Positions 7,199 to 16,612 of a stretch of 37,209 nucleotides of DNA are shown piece by piece. The translations under genes and the position numbers were made by a program. Source of the DNA: Flavobacteriales bacterium (GTDB lineage: Bacteria > Bacteroidota > Bacteroidia > Flavobacteriales_E > Vicingaceae); NCBI GenBank assembly GCA_013359255.1, contig JABWCF010000022.1:1-37209 (forward strand). The letters are read 5' to 3'. The notes beneath the pieces were generated by a model. That model made no database searches and was not told the DNA's origin. It saw nothing but the letters and a program-made list of their open reading frames with translations. How positions within the stretch are numbered: position 1 is the first letter of the stretch; the number at the start of each line of letters is the position of its first letter.

Positions 7199-7330
7199 TT
7201 CTCGATACGTTTTTCGTGCCTCAAAACACTCGAAATAACTCTATTTACCGTCATTGCGAGGGAGAAACGACCGAAGCAATCCCTCGCTTTTTACTCCGCA
7301 TTAAAAAGATTGCTTCACTACGTTGGCTAT
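7199..7330. repeat. REP-like intergenic repeat elements
   Basis: This part of the gap between 7190 and 7497 holds no credible gene. It contains TCTCGATACG...CACTCGAAATAAC (about 7200-7229) followed by CGTCATTGCGAGGGAGAAAC (7249-7268), CGAAGCAATC and, further on, GATTGCTTCACTACG. The pair CGAAGCAATC/GATTGCTTC forms an imperfect inverted repeat. The core CGTCATTGCGAGG..CGAAGCAATC is a widespread dispersed palindromic element in several bacterial phyla, including Bacteroidota. Identification is from memory of that motif; the second arm is degenerate, so this copy looks decayed. It lies at the junction between the CRISPR locus and core genes. Confidence 0.6.
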
Positions 7331-7456
7331 AACGAACAAGAAAAACAAAATTTGCTCATCGAAAGATTTTTTATTAGCTTGCTAACTGCAAAAACTTACC
7401 CAATTAGAACAAATTTTAGTAGAGAAATAAGTTTCACAAATAGAATCAACAAAAAA

Positions 7457-7481
7457 GGCTGCAATAATTGCAGCCTTTTTT
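7457..7481. terminator. Bidirectional intrinsic terminator downstream of clpC
   Basis: GGCTGCAAT-A-ATTGCAGCC (7457-7475) is a perfect inverted repeat flanked by six A residues on the left and six T residues on the right. It can terminate in both directions: clpC on the minus strand, ending 17 bp away, and any transcript coming from 6995. Confidence 0.9.
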
Positions 7482-7497
7482 ATTTACATCCAACATA

Positions 7498-10047
7498 TTA
7501 CTCTTCTGTTTCAGAACTTTTCTTTTGTCGTGGTTTCGATATTTTTATCGTTATTTCTGCTTTATCCTTATCGAAGCCAATTTTTATAGTATCGCCCTCG
7601 TTTAGTTTTGCTCTTAAAATTTCTTCGGCCAAGGGGTCTTCTAAGTATTTTTGAATAGCCCTTTTTAATGGGCGGGCACCATAAGCAATGTCGTATCCTT
7701 TTTCGGCAATAAAATCTTTAGCCTCGTCTGTAATTTGTATTTGATAGCCTAACTCATTAATTCTGCCATAAAGTTTTTTCAACTCAATATCTATTATTTT
7801 ATGAATATCTTCTCTGCTTAAAGAATTAAACATTACCACATCGTCAATACGGTTTAAGAATTCCGGGGCGAAAGCTTTTTTCAGGGCGTTTTCAACTACC
7901 GCTTTTGCATGGTCGGTAGATTGTTCTTGTTTTGCCGAAGTACTGAAACCCACTCCTTGTCCAAAATCTTTTAATTGTCTTGCTCCGATATTGGAGGTCA
8001 TAATAATAATGGTATTTCTAAAATCAATTTTTCTGCCTAAGCTATCGGTGCAATACCCGTCATCTAAAATTTGCAAAAGAATATTAAAAACATCGGGGTG
8101 TGCTTTTTCTATTTCATCTAACAATACCACTGCATAAGGTTTTCTCCTTACTTTTTCGGTAAGCTGCCCGCCTTCTTCGTAGCCTACATATCCGGGAGGG
8201 GCTCCTATTAATCTGGAAATAGCAAATTTTTCCATGTATTCGCTCATGTCTATGCGAATGAGAGATTCCTCATTATCGAATAAATATTTTGCCAATTCTT
8301 TCGCCAATTGCGTTTTACCTACACCTGTAGGACCAAGAAAAATAAAGGAACCAATAGGTTTATTAGGGTCTTTTAAACCGGCACGGTTACGTTGTATGGC
8401 TTTAACTACTTTTACAATGGCTTGCTCCTGCCCAATAACCGAGCCTTGCATTCGTTCGTTCATTTGCAATAAACGGTCGCCTTCGTTTAATGCTACACGC
8501 TGAAGCGGAATACCTGTCATCATCGAAACTACTTCGGCCACATTATCTTCCGAAACGATTTCTTTGTGAGAACGTGTTTCTTCCTCCCAAGCGTTTTTTG
8601 CTTTTTCCAACTCTTCCTGTAGATTTTTTTCGGAATCGCGGTATTTTGCAGCCTCTTCGAACTTTTGACTTTTAATGGCTTTGTTTTTTAATTCTTTTTC
8701 CTGTTCAATTTTCTTCTCAACATCTATAATATTTTGAGGCACTTTAATGTTTGTGATATGCACTCTGGAGCCTGATTCGTCAAGTGCATCAATGGCTTTA
8801 TCAGGCAAATGCCTGTCGGTAATATAGCGTTCGGTAAGTTTTACACAAGCTTCTAACGCTTCCGGAGTATACGTTACATTATGGTGGTCTTCGTATTTCG
8901 ATTTTATGTTATTTAATATAATGATGGTTTCTTCCGGAGTGGTTGGTTCTACAAGAACCTTTTGAAATCGCCTTTCTAATGCACCATCTTTTTCTATGTA
9001 TTGCCTGTATTCATCTAAAGTGGTGGCTCCAATGCACTGAATTTCGCCACGGGCTAAAGCAGGTTTAAACATATTGGAAGCATCGAGCGAACCGGATGCT
9101 CCACCCGCCCCAATGATGGTATGAATTTCGTCTATGAACAAAATAATATCTGGATTTTTTTCCAATTCATTCATTACAGCCTTCATTCTTTCTTCGAACT
9201 GGCCCCTGTATTTGGTTCCTGCTACTAATGAAGCTAAATCTAAGGTAACTACTCGCTTGTTAAATAACACCCTAGATACTTTGCGTTGAATAATACGAAG
9301 AGCAAGCCCCTCGGCAATAGCCGATTTTCCTACTCCGGGTTCTCCTATTAAAATAGGATTGTTCTTTTTTCTACGCGAAAGTATTTGAGAAACGCGTTCT
9401 ATCTCTTTTTCTCTTCCTACAATAGGATCCAATTTTCCATCTTCTGCCATCTTGGTAAGGTCTCTTCCAAAATTATCTAACACCGGAGTTTTAGATTTTA
9501 CATCTCCCTGGCGTTGCGAACCTGAGCCTCCTCCCATAAAACTACCGGCATCTTCATCATCATCTTCAGGGGTATTTCCGGGTCGTTCAGAACGAATATC
9601 TTTATCCTTGTGCCTCAATAATTCCACTTTATCGCGTACCGCCTCATAATCAACCTGAAATTTATTTAGCGCTTTGGTAGCAATATTTTCATCGTCTTTT
9701 AAAATACAGAGCAATAAATGCTCGGTACCTATAACATTGCTTTTAAAAAGTTTGGCTTCAAGATAAGTCATTTTAAGCACCTTTTCGGCTTGTTTTACCA
9801 AAGGAATATTAGATAATCGTCCAGAATTTGCTCCGCTTCCAATTTTAACAGAAGCCTCAATTGTTCTTCTTAATTCGGCTAAATTTACCCCTAACGACTG
9901 GATTATTTTAACTGCCGTACCTTCTCCTTCTCTTATAATTCCCAGCAAAAAGTGCTCTATCCCTATATAATCATGCCCTAATCGTAAAGCTTCTTCTCTG
10001 CTATACGTTATTACATCTTTAGCCCGAGGTGAAAAGTTCGTTTCCAT
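7498..10047 (-). CDS. clpC: ATP-dependent Clp protease ATP-binding subunit ClpC
   Basis: ClpC is a cytoplasmic AAA+ unfoldase that feeds proteins to ClpP. The 849-residue protein has the double Clp N-domain (about 5-145), an acidic/glycine linker (158-185), the first AAA module with Walker A GEPGVGKS (235-242) and Walker B FIDEIH (304-309), a UVR-type coiled middle region (about 445-480, [21 protein letters not shown]), and the second AAA module with Walker A GPTGVGKT (572-579) and LLDEIEKAH. The short UVR middle domain instead of a long ClpB-type propeller is why I call it ClpC and not ClpB. Length is normal. It is divergent from gyrA across a 228-bp gap and has its own terminator. clpP is not in the window. 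Confidence 0.96.
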   Translation of the reverse strand: METNFSPRAKDVITYSREEALRLGHDYIGIEHFLLGIIREGEGTAVKIIQSLGVNLAELRRTIEASVKIGSGANSGRLSNIPLVKQAEKVLKMTYLEAKLFKSNVIGTEHLLLCILKDDENIATKALNKFQVDYEAVRDKVELLRHKDKDIRSERPGNTPEDDDEDAGSFMGGGSGSQRQGDVKSKTPVLDNFGRDLTKMAEDGKLDPIVGREKEIERVSQILSRRKKNNPILIGEPGVGKSAIAEGLALRIIQRKVSRVLFNKRVVTLDLASLVAGTKYRGQFEERMKAVMNELEKNPDIILFIDEIHTIIGAGGASGSLDASNMFKPALARGEIQCIGATTLDEYRQYIEKDGALERRFQKVLVEPTTPEETIIILNNIKSKYEDHHNVTYTPEALEACVKLTERYITDRHLPDKAIDALDESGSRVHITNIKVPQNIIDVEKKIEQEKELKNKAIKSQKFEEAAKYRDSEKNLQEELEKAKNAWEEETRSHKEIVSEDNVAEVVSMMTGIPLQRVALNEGDRLLQMNERMQGSVIGQEQAIVKVVKAIQRNRAGLKDPNKPIGSFIFLGPTGVGKTQLAKELAKYLFDNEESLIRIDMSEYMEKFAISRLIGAPPGYVGYEEGGQLTEKVRRKPYAVVLLDEIEKAHPDVFNILLQILDDGYCTDSLGRKIDFRNTIIIMTSNIGARQLKDFGQGVGFSTSAKQEQSTDHAKAVVENALKKAFAPEFLNRIDDVVMFNSLSREDIHKIIDIELKKLYGRINELGYQIQITDEAKDFIAEKGYDIAYGARPLKRAIQKYLEDPLAEEILRAKLNEGDTIKIGFDKDKAEITIKISKPRQKKSSETEE

Positions 10048-10203
10048 ATACTATTTTTTGTAAAATTACAAATAAATCAAATTGCTTTTAAGCCTGTTAT
10101 TACTAAGTTTCCAAATGTCGTATATCCATTATTGCACCATAAAAAACAAACGCCTTTTTATCAACAAAATTTTGTTAGTAACATAGGGTAAAAAAAATGC
10201 TCT

Positions 10204-10228
10204 AATACTAGCAAAAATAGTATTTTCG
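10204..10228 (+). promoter_or_regulatory. Candidate gyrA promoter with 7-bp inverted repeat
   Basis: AATACTA (10204-10210) and TAGTATT (10218-10224) form a perfect inverted repeat with a 7-base loop. The right arm runs into TATTTTCG (10221-10228), one mismatch from the TAnnTTTG box, 47 bp before the gyrA ATG. No good TTTG upstream element is seen, so the promoter assignment is weak; the inverted repeat itself is real. Confidence 0.35.
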
Positions 10229-10275
10229 ACCTCTTTTAAAACCGATTATTTATAACCTATTAATTACTAGAAAAT

Positions 10276-12840
10276 ATGGCAGAAGGCGAAAAAATTATTC
10301 CCATTAACATTGAAGATGAAATGAAAACGGCTTACATCGATTATTCGATGTCGGTGATTGTATCTCGGGCTCTCCCCGATGTGCGAGATGGTTTAAAACC
10401 GGTACATAGGCGTATTTTATATGCCATGATGGATTTAGGTCTCTATTCCAACCGGGCTTATAAAAAATCGGCCAGAATTGTGGGCGAAGTATTAGGCAAA
10501 TACCATCCACATGGAGATATCGCAGTGTACGATGCGATGGTACGTATGGCTCAAGAATGGAGTATGCGTTACCTCTTGGTAGATGGACAGGGTAATTTTG
10601 GCTCCGTAGATGGCGACAGTCCGGCTGCCATGAGATATACCGAAGCCAGGCTGCAGAAAATGGCAGAAGAAATGATTTCGGATATTGATAAAGAAACGGT
10701 TGATTTTAAATTAAATTTTGACGATTCGCTTCAGGAACCCACCGTTCTGCCTTCTAGAATTCCTAATCTCTTAGTAAACGGAGCTTCCGGTATTGCCGTG
10801 GGTATGGCTACCAATATGGCTCCTCATAACCTTTCGGAAATTATAGACGCCACTATAGCCTACATTGATCACCGTGAAATTGATATAGCTGGTTTAATGA
10901 AATATGTAAAAGCCCCTGATTTTCCCACAGGAGGAATCATTTACGGTTACGAAGGTGTTAAGGAAGCCTTTGAAACGGGTAGAGGACGCATTGTAATGCG
11001 AGCTAAATCAACCGTAGAACCTATGGAACACGGAAGAGAACAAATAGTGGTTACCGAAATTCCGTTTATGGTTAATAAATCGGAACTAATAAAGAAAACA
11101 GCCGATTTGGTAAACGAAAAAAAACTAGACGGAATTTCCGATATTCGAGATGAATCGGACAGAAACGGGATGCGAATTGTTTACGAATTACGTAAAGATG
11201 CTGTAACCAATGTGGTACTCAACAATCTTTTCAAACACACCCCTCTTCAAAGTTCTTTTAGCGTTAACAATATAGCTCTTTCAAAAGGAAGACCCGTAAT
11301 GCTGAACTTAAAAGACTTGATTGCCGAATTTGTTGAATTCCGCCACGAAGTGGTAATTCGCAGAACCCAATACGAACTAAGAAAAGCCGAAGAAAGAGCT
11401 CATATATTACAAGGCTTAATTATTGCCATCGATAACATTGATGAAGTGATTGAGATTATTAAAAATTCACCATCGCCCGATGAAGCCAGAAACTCTTTAA
11501 TGACAAGATTTTCTCTTTCCGACATTCAATCTAGAGCTATTGTAGATATGCGTTTACGCCAACTTACCGGCTTAGAACGCGATAAATTAAGAGCAGAATA
11601 TGAAGATTTAATGAAACATATTAATTGGCTTAAATCTATATTAGATAGCGAAGAAATGAGAATGGGTATAATTAAAGACGAACTGAAAGAGGTAAAAGAA
11701 AAATACGGAGACGAACGCAGGTCGGAAATTGTTTATGCTGCAAACGACTTCAAAATAGAAGACATGATACCCGATGAGGAAATGGTTATTACCATTTCAA
11801 GAATGGGATATGTTAAACGCACTTCTCTTTCCGAATACAGAGTACAGTCTAGAGGCGGAAAAGGCTCTAAAGGAAGTTCTACCCGCGATGAAGACTTTTT
11901 AGAACATCTTTTTGTAGCTTCTACTCACAACTATCTGCTCATTTTTACCCAAAAAGGAAAATGCTACTGGATGCGTGTATTTGAAATTCCAGAAGGACAA
12001 AAAAACACAAAAGGCAGAGCCATTCAAAACCTTATAAATATTGAACCTGACGATAAAATAATGGCCTACCTGAATGTTAAAAACCTTACCGATAAAGAAT
12101 ACCTTAGCAATACCTTTATTGTAATGTGTACCAAAAAGGGAATTATCAAAAAAACAACATTGGAAGCCTATTCCAGACCAAGAACCAACGGCATTATTGC
12201 CATCAATGTACGCGAAGACGACCAACTGCTCGAATCTCGTTTAACCGGTGGAAAAGACGAAATTATGCTCGCCCTAAAATCGGGCAAAGCCATCCGCTTT
12301 AACGAATCAAAAGTTAGACCCATGGGCAGAAATGCTACGGGAGTGAGAGGGGCCACATTAGCCGGACCAAACGATGAAGTGATTGGAATGATTGCCATTG
12401 CAGACCCTCTTGAAAAAACCGTGTTGGTGGTTTCGGAAAAAGGCTACGGCAAACGCAGTTTCTTACGCGACCCCGAAACAGGCGAAGAAGAATACCGCGT
12501 TACTAACCGGGGTGGAAAAGGAGTGAAAACTATTAATATTACCGAGAAAACAGGCAATTTGATTGCCATCAAAGACGTAACCGATAACGATGATTTAATG
12601 ATTATTAATAAATCGGGAATTATTATACGTATGGAAGTATCTGAACTTAGAGTAATGGGCCGTGCCACACAAGGCGTACGACTAATTAACCTTAAAAATG
12701 GAGACGAAATTGCAGCCGTTGCAAAAGTAGAAGTTTCGGAAGAAGAAAGACAAGCCGAAAAAGAAGCAAGAGAAATGGAAAACCTCACCGACCAATCTTC
12801 TATAGACGATACAGATTCTCCTACCGAGCCACAGGAATAA
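10276..12840 (+). CDS. gyrA: DNA gyrase subunit A
   Basis: GyrA forms the DNA-cleaving A2B2 gyrase with GyrB and introduces negative supercoils. The 854-residue protein has the winged-helix breakage domain with catalytic Tyr121 (RYTEARL), the tower and coiled-coil regions, and a C-terminal beta-pinwheel. The GyrA-box QSRGGKG (524-530) supports gyrase rather than topoisomerase IV. An acidic tail ([16 protein letters not shown] onward) follows. In the quinolone-resistance region the sequence is [10 protein letters not shown]: the residue equivalent to E. coli Ser83 is Ile82 (codon ATC at 10519-10521), while the Asp87 equivalent is retained as Asp86. The neighbourhood clpC-gyrA-TPR gene is one I associate with Bacteroidota. 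A 16-bp hairpin follows the stop codon. Confidence 0.98.
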   Translation: MAEGEKIIPINIEDEMKTAYIDYSMSVIVSRALPDVRDGLKPVHRRILYAMMDLGLYSNRAYKKSARIVGEVLGKYHPHGDIAVYDAMVRMAQEWSMRYLLVDGQGNFGSVDGDSPAAMRYTEARLQKMAEEMISDIDKETVDFKLNFDDSLQEPTVLPSRIPNLLVNGASGIAVGMATNMAPHNLSEIIDATIAYIDHREIDIAGLMKYVKAPDFPTGGIIYGYEGVKEAFETGRGRIVMRAKSTVEPMEHGREQIVVTEIPFMVNKSELIKKTADLVNEKKLDGISDIRDESDRNGMRIVYELRKDAVTNVVLNNLFKHTPLQSSFSVNNIALSKGRPVMLNLKDLIAEFVEFRHEVVIRRTQYELRKAEERAHILQGLIIAIDNIDEVIEIIKNSPSPDEARNSLMTRFSLSDIQSRAIVDMRLRQLTGLERDKLRAEYEDLMKHINWLKSILDSEEMRMGIIKDELKEVKEKYGDERRSEIVYAANDFKIEDMIPDEEMVITISRMGYVKRTSLSEYRVQSRGGKGSKGSSTRDEDFLEHLFVASTHNYLLIFTQKGKCYWMRVFEIPEGQKNTKGRAIQNLINIEPDDKIMAYLNVKNLTDKEYLSNTFIVMCTKKGIIKKTTLEAYSRPRTNGIIAINVREDDQLLESRLTGGKDEIMLALKSGKAIRFNESKVRPMGRNATGVRGATLAGPNDEVIGMIAIADPLEKTVLVVSEKGYGKRSFLRDPETGEEEYRVTNRGGKGVKTINITEKTGNLIAIKDVTDNDDLMIINKSGIIIRMEVSELRVMGRATQGVRLINLKNGDEIAAVAKVEVSEEERQAEKEAREMENLTDQSSIDDTDSPTEPQE

Positions 12841-12855
12841 AAAATTAAAACAATC

Positions 12856-12904
12856 ATACCAAACCATTCAGCAATAATTTATTGAAAACTGAATGGTTTG
12901 GTAT
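12856..12904 (+). terminator. Long hairpin after gyrA, without T tract
   Basis: ATACCAAACCATTCAG (12856-12871) and CTGAATGGTTTGGTAT (12889-12904) are a perfect 16-bp inverted repeat with a 17-base loop, starting 15 bp after the gyrA stop. There is no long T run after it, so it may act as an mRNA 3'-end stabiliser or a weak terminator. Its right arm overlaps the promoter of the next gene. Confidence 0.7.
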
Positions 12905-12909
12905 ATTTG
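12882..12909 (+). promoter_or_regulatory. Predicted promoter of TPR gene 12967
   Basis: TTG (12882-12884) and TATATTTG (12902-12909) with 17 bp between them match the Bacteroidota consensus. The downstream box starts within the right arm of the gyrA hairpin. The ATG lies 57 bp downstream. Confidence 0.65.
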
Positions 12910-12966
12910 CACTCTTGGAACGATTTTTGAAAACCACTACAATTAAAAAAACTAAAAACCATTTTT

Positions 12967-14343
12967 ATGTTAAAAAAAGCAATTGCAATATGCTCTGTTG
13001 TTGCCTTAAGCACAGGAGTTTTTGCTCAAAAAGCAAAGGTAGTAAGTGCCTATAATTATTTAAATGCTTACGAAAGAGGAAAAAAATGCAGCGAACTTAA
13101 AAACGGAAAAGAAGCTATTGATGCCGCTTCCGAAAACGACCAAACTAGAAGTGAAGCTAAAACATGGTACTACCGAGGCAATATCTATTTTGCCATTAGC
13201 GAAGATAAAAATTGTAAAAGCCAAGATGCTGATGCTCTAAACAAAGCATTTGATTCATACTCCAAGGCTCTGAAATACAACATTCAAGACACAGCCTATC
13301 ATAATCTTGATATTGAAAATAACCAAGAAGATGCTGTAAAGTTTTTTCAGGCCTTAATGAATAAAAACACCAAAATGGACGACCCTGCCTATACTGCAGA
13401 TATTATAGGTGTTCGTTTTCCTATAATGAGCAACCGCTTCTTAAACCAAGGGGTAGAACAGTATCAGGGAAAAGACTTTGAGAAATCTTATGAATCATTC
13501 GGAAAATCAGTAGCTCTGGCTCAAATGGGCGGGCGAATAGATACACTGGGAATTTACTATGCTGCCATCTCTGCCGAAAAATCTAACAAGAAAAAAGAAG
13601 CCAAAGAATTGTATATTGTGCTAATTACCCTTAAATATTTTGGCGAAAAGGAAGCAATTGGAGCCATTTGCAATGATGGCACAACATCTAATGCCACTGA
13701 TAATGGTGCTTGCTCAAAACATGGAGGCGTTAAAGAATGGATTTTAAGTGAGTATGGGTATGGTCCTAAAATACATGCATATTTATCTCAACTATACAAA
13801 GAAGAAGGGGATAAAGAAAAAGCGAATGAAATAATTAAACAAGGAAGAACTCAATATCCAAACGATAAAGGTTTAATTATTGAGGAACTAGATTATTACC
13901 TGCAAAGCGGCAAAAATCAGGAAGCATTAACCAACCTAAATTTAGCCATAGAAAAAGACCCAAATAACCACTTATTACATTATGCACAAGGTACCATATT
14001 AGACAAAATGGGCGAAAATGATAAAGCAGAAGCCTCTTACAAAAAAGCCATTGAACTTAGCCCCGAATATTTTGATGCAAATTATAACCTTGGGGCTATG
14101 TATTTTAATAAAGGTGTAGAGTGGAACAACAAGGCTAATGACCTACCTTTAAACGAAAAAAAGAAATATCAGGAATATTCTAAAAATGCCGAAGACCAAT
14201 TTAAAAATGCACTTCCCTATTTAGAAAAAGCTCATCAAATAAATCCGGCCGATGTGGACGTAGCAAAGCCTTTATTAAAAATTTATCAGATGACCAACGC
14301 AACAGATAAATACAAAGCACTGAAAGATAAAATAGGAGGATAA
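12967..14343 (+). CDS. Exported tetratricopeptide-repeat protein
   Basis: The 458-residue protein starts with a signal peptide (MLKKAIAICSVVALSTGVFA, cut near residue 20) and is otherwise helical and hydrophilic, so it is probably periplasmic. TPR-like units are visible near residues 275-300 (EEGDKEKANEIIKQGRTQYP), 315-345 (AIEKDPNNHLLHYAQGTIL) and 345-385 (DKAEASYKKAIELSPEYFDANYNLG), with a further unit at 410-430. An N-terminal YNYLNAYERGKKCSELKNGKEAID part may be another, divergent repeat. No catalytic motif is seen; TPR proteins usually act as protein-interaction scaffolds. It follows gyrA but has its own promoter and is closed by a strong terminator at 14361-14406. Specific role unknown. 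Confidence 0.9.
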   Translation: MLKKAIAICSVVALSTGVFAQKAKVVSAYNYLNAYERGKKCSELKNGKEAIDAASENDQTRSEAKTWYYRGNIYFAISEDKNCKSQDADALNKAFDSYSKALKYNIQDTAYHNLDIENNQEDAVKFFQALMNKNTKMDDPAYTADIIGVRFPIMSNRFLNQGVEQYQGKDFEKSYESFGKSVALAQMGGRIDTLGIYYAAISAEKSNKKKEAKELYIVLITLKYFGEKEAIGAICNDGTTSNATDNGACSKHGGVKEWILSEYGYGPKIHAYLSQLYKEEGDKEKANEIIKQGRTQYPNDKGLIIEELDYYLQSGKNQEALTNLNLAIEKDPNNHLLHYAQGTILDKMGENDKAEASYKKAIELSPEYFDANYNLGAMYFNKGVEWNNKANDLPLNEKKKYQEYSKNAEDQFKNALPYLEKAHQINPADVDVAKPLLKIYQMTNATDKYKALKDKIGG

Positions 14344-14360
14344 ACCAAACTCGTAAAACA

Positions 14361-14406
14361 AAAAAAAACGCCTTTTTTTAATCCGATTAAATTAGGCGTT
14401 TTTTTT
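14361..14406 (+). terminator. Intrinsic terminator after TPR gene
   Basis: AAAAAAAACGCCT (14361-14373) pairs with AGGCGTTTTTTTT (14394-14406), leaving a T run at the 3' side. It lies 18 bp after the TPR stop codon and only 12 bp before the start codon of the next gene. Confidence 0.9.
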
Positions 14407-14418
14407 ACCTACTGCATT

Positions 14419-15447
14419 TTGAAAAAGAATAGCTACATATCCGTAACTTCATTGCTTATTGCATTTTTTGTTTTTAATCACTTTTTGTTTTCGCAAAATA
14501 CTTCCGAAGGCACCCTTACCTTCGAAATGATGAATATTGCAGGAGAACATTTCCGAAAAGGTGATGAGTTTTTTAAGCAAAGAAAATTCGATAAAGCAGG
14601 CGATGAATACGCCTTATCCTTTGAAACTTTAAAAACAAATAAAGATGCTGCTTATAACGCTGCAAGTGCATACTCTCTCGCAAAAAATACTCCAAAAGCA
14701 ATAGAATATTTAACAAAAGCTGTAAAAACAGGTCGGTACGATTTTGAAAACGACCCCGATTTTTCTAATATCAAAGGGACCAAAGAATATCAGGAACTAT
14801 TGGTATTGGCGGCCGACCTAAAACTAAAAATGCAGAATCAATCTATCGAGCCTCTCATTATTCTTCCAAAAAATTTCGATAAAACAAAAACATATCCCCT
14901 GCTGGTGGCATTTCATGGTTTTAATTCAAACCCTCAGGAATTTGTTTCTGTTTACGAGAATATTGCCACTAAACACAGCATGATATTGATGCTGTGCAGA
15001 GGAAGTAAAATAATAGCCTTTAATAGCTTTACATGGAGTTTTGAACAAGAAGAATATGAACGTATTTTAGAAGAAATAGAACTCGTTCAACTGAAATACA
15101 ATATTAATCCGGCAAAAATCATATTAACCGGATACTCGCAAGGAGCTAATATAGCTTATTCGCTGGGAATGGTGTTTTCTCAATTATTTTGTGGTATTAT
15201 TCCGGTAGCAGGCACCCTGCCTAAAAATGTAAGCATTACCCGAATGAAAAATAAAAACATAAAACTATACAGCATTGTCGGATTGCGTGATAACCCAAAT
15301 ATCTTAGAACAAAACCGCGAAGCTGAAAAATCGTTTACACAAAACAATATTGCCTTTAAATTAAAGGAATTTGATATTGGCCATGCCTATCCTCCTAATA
15401 AAGAGGAAGTGTTTTCTGAGGCTATTCAATGGATGTTGGCGAAATAA
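14419..15447 (+). CDS. Exported TPR and alpha/beta-hydrolase (esterase-like) protein
   Basis: The 342-residue product combines a signal peptide (KKNSYISVTSLLIAFFVF, ending about FSQ at 26), a short TPR-like helical part (about 40-135, GDEFFKQRKFDKAGDEYALS), and an alpha/beta-hydrolase domain (about 145-342). The triad is Ser240 (GYSQGAN), Asp291 (GLRDNPN) and His322 (DIGHAYPP), in the order of phospholipase/carboxylesterase-type enzymes; the oxyanion loop is AFHGFNSN. Substrate unknown. The start is a TTG at 14419; the next in-frame ATG is at residue 36-37, which would delete the signal peptide, so I keep TTG. The preceding terminator leaves almost no room for a promoter, so expression may depend on readthrough from the TPR gene. 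Confidence 0.85.
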   Translation: MKKNSYISVTSLLIAFFVFNHFLFSQNTSEGTLTFEMMNIAGEHFRKGDEFFKQRKFDKAGDEYALSFETLKTNKDAAYNAASAYSLAKNTPKAIEYLTKAVKTGRYDFENDPDFSNIKGTKEYQELLVLAADLKLKMQNQSIEPLIILPKNFDKTKTYPLLVAFHGFNSNPQEFVSVYENIATKHSMILMLCRGSKIIAFNSFTWSFEQEEYERILEEIELVQLKYNINPAKIILTGYSQGANIAYSLGMVFSQLFCGIIPVAGTLPKNVSITRMKNKNIKLYSIVGLRDNPNILEQNREAEKSFTQNNIAFKLKEFDIGHAYPPNKEEVFSEAIQWMLAK

Positions 15448-15452
15448 AAAAA

Positions 15453-16544
15453 TTATTTTACTACCTGCAATTTCGCTACTTTGGTTTGTTTACCCTGTTT
15501 AATCTGCAATAAATACATGCCACAACTAATATTCCTAAGCGGAATAATTATTTTGTTACTTCCGGTATATAATGCATCATGTGTATTTATTAATTCTTCT
15601 CCGAGAAGCGAATAAACGCCTATTTCCACTTCGCCTGAATAAAATGAATAAAACTCCGCTATAACAAAATCACTTGCGGGATTGGGAAAAAGAGCTAATT
15701 GGTCTATAAAATTATTTTGGTCAATACCTAATTGAGTAACATTTCTGAATATATCCCTATAGGTAGCATTTACTATAGGACCTGTTTTTACCAACATTAG
15801 AATAGGCACCTTGCCATTTGTTGCAAGCCACTTGTATTCGGTTTCAACCGGACGAGGAATTTTAAATCCGAAATTGTTAAAATTTAAGGTGTCCGTTTTA
15901 TGAATAACCGATTTTACCCTTAATGTATTAATAAAAGTTCCAAAAGGAGTGGTCAATTCTCCCCATCCGTCAACCGTATCTTCTCGCATAATGTATTGGC
16001 CCATATACCCTACTCCCGGAATACTAAGCCCCCAAACAGAGAACGAAGAATCGGTATTTAAATAGTTTAACGGAAAAGAATATTGCACATCAACGGGATT
16101 ATATTGTACAGAAGATGGCACACCATTTATGGTGGCTCCAAAACCTACCTGAGCATATTTTTGAGTAGAGTTCTTAAAATAATTATATACGTCTTCTATC
16201 TGAAACTGCTGAAACCCACCCATTCCCTGAGGGGAAGCTACCGCATAACTTGCCTTGTGATTGGGATACATAATTTGATTATTAAAATACAACTGGTAAG
16301 CAAACGGTGTTGAACTTACCGACTGAAACTCGTCAACTCGTTGCATATCGGCCTGCAAACTCGAAAAATTCCATGTATAATTGGCTCCGGTTAAAGCCGG
16401 ATTAAACCCCTGTACTCCGTTCTGAATACTCAGTCGAACAGTATCATTGAGCAAAGGCATATCAGAAGTTGTAATGGTAATTTGTGCCGATAAAACACTT
16501 GTTAAGAAAGGAAATAAAACAAAAATAAATTTTGGGCTCATCAT
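15453..16544 (-). CDS. Secreted protein with type IX secretion C-terminal sorting domain
   Basis: The 363-residue protein has an N-terminal signal peptide (MMSPKFIFVLFPFLTSVLSA, cut near residue 20) for Sec export and a C-terminal sorting domain (about 282-363) beginning LALFPNPASDF and ending with GMYLLQIKQGKQTKVAKLQVVK-type strands, the family type A signal read by the type IX secretion system. It is thus expected to reach the cell surface or medium, with the domain removed. The middle 260 residues, rich in Asn, Tyr, Phe and Thr, match no family I recognise and contain no obvious catalytic motif. It is convergent with the esterase gene (5-bp gap) and divergent from 16613. Confidence 0.88.
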   Translation of the reverse strand: MMSPKFIFVLFPFLTSVLSAQITITTSDMPLLNDTVRLSIQNGVQGFNPALTGANYTWNFSSLQADMQRVDEFQSVSSTPFAYQLYFNNQIMYPNHKASYAVASPQGMGGFQQFQIEDVYNYFKNSTQKYAQVGFGATINGVPSSVQYNPVDVQYSFPLNYLNTDSSFSVWGLSIPGVGYMGQYIMREDTVDGWGELTTPFGTFINTLRVKSVIHKTDTLNFNNFGFKIPRPVETEYKWLATNGKVPILMLVKTGPIVNATYRDIFRNVTQLGIDQNNFIDQLALFPNPASDFVIAEFYSFYSGEVEIGVYSLLGEELINTHDALYTGSNKIIIPLRNISCGMYLLQIKQGKQTKVAKLQVVK

Positions 16545-16598
16545 TTGCTATTTAGAATGTAAATGTAGTACAAAATCTAAAATCAACGTATTATTTAA

Positions 16599-16606
16599 TA
16601 ATTTTG
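16599..16606 (+). promoter_or_regulatory. Candidate -7 box TAATTTTG before 16613
   Basis: TAATTTTG fits TAnnTTTG and ends 6 bp before the ATG at 16613, so the transcript would be leaderless or nearly so. I see no TTTG element about 19 bp upstream, so confidence is low. Confidence 0.35.
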
Positions 16607-16612
16607 AAGCGT

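Noticed and set aside
7310-7654. Plus-strand open frame spanning the repeat region into clpC
   Set aside because: It crosses the terminator and the end of clpC, and its protein looks random.
10276-12840. The gyrA gene as parC (topoisomerase IV)
   Set aside because: An intact GyrA-box (QSRGGKG), the overall length and the C-terminal pinwheel fit gyrase.
12444-12857. Open frame antisense to the end of gyrA (137 codons)
   Set aside because: It is Ser/Leu/Ile-rich and complementary to the gyrA C-terminal coding region, whose conserved protein sequence explains it.
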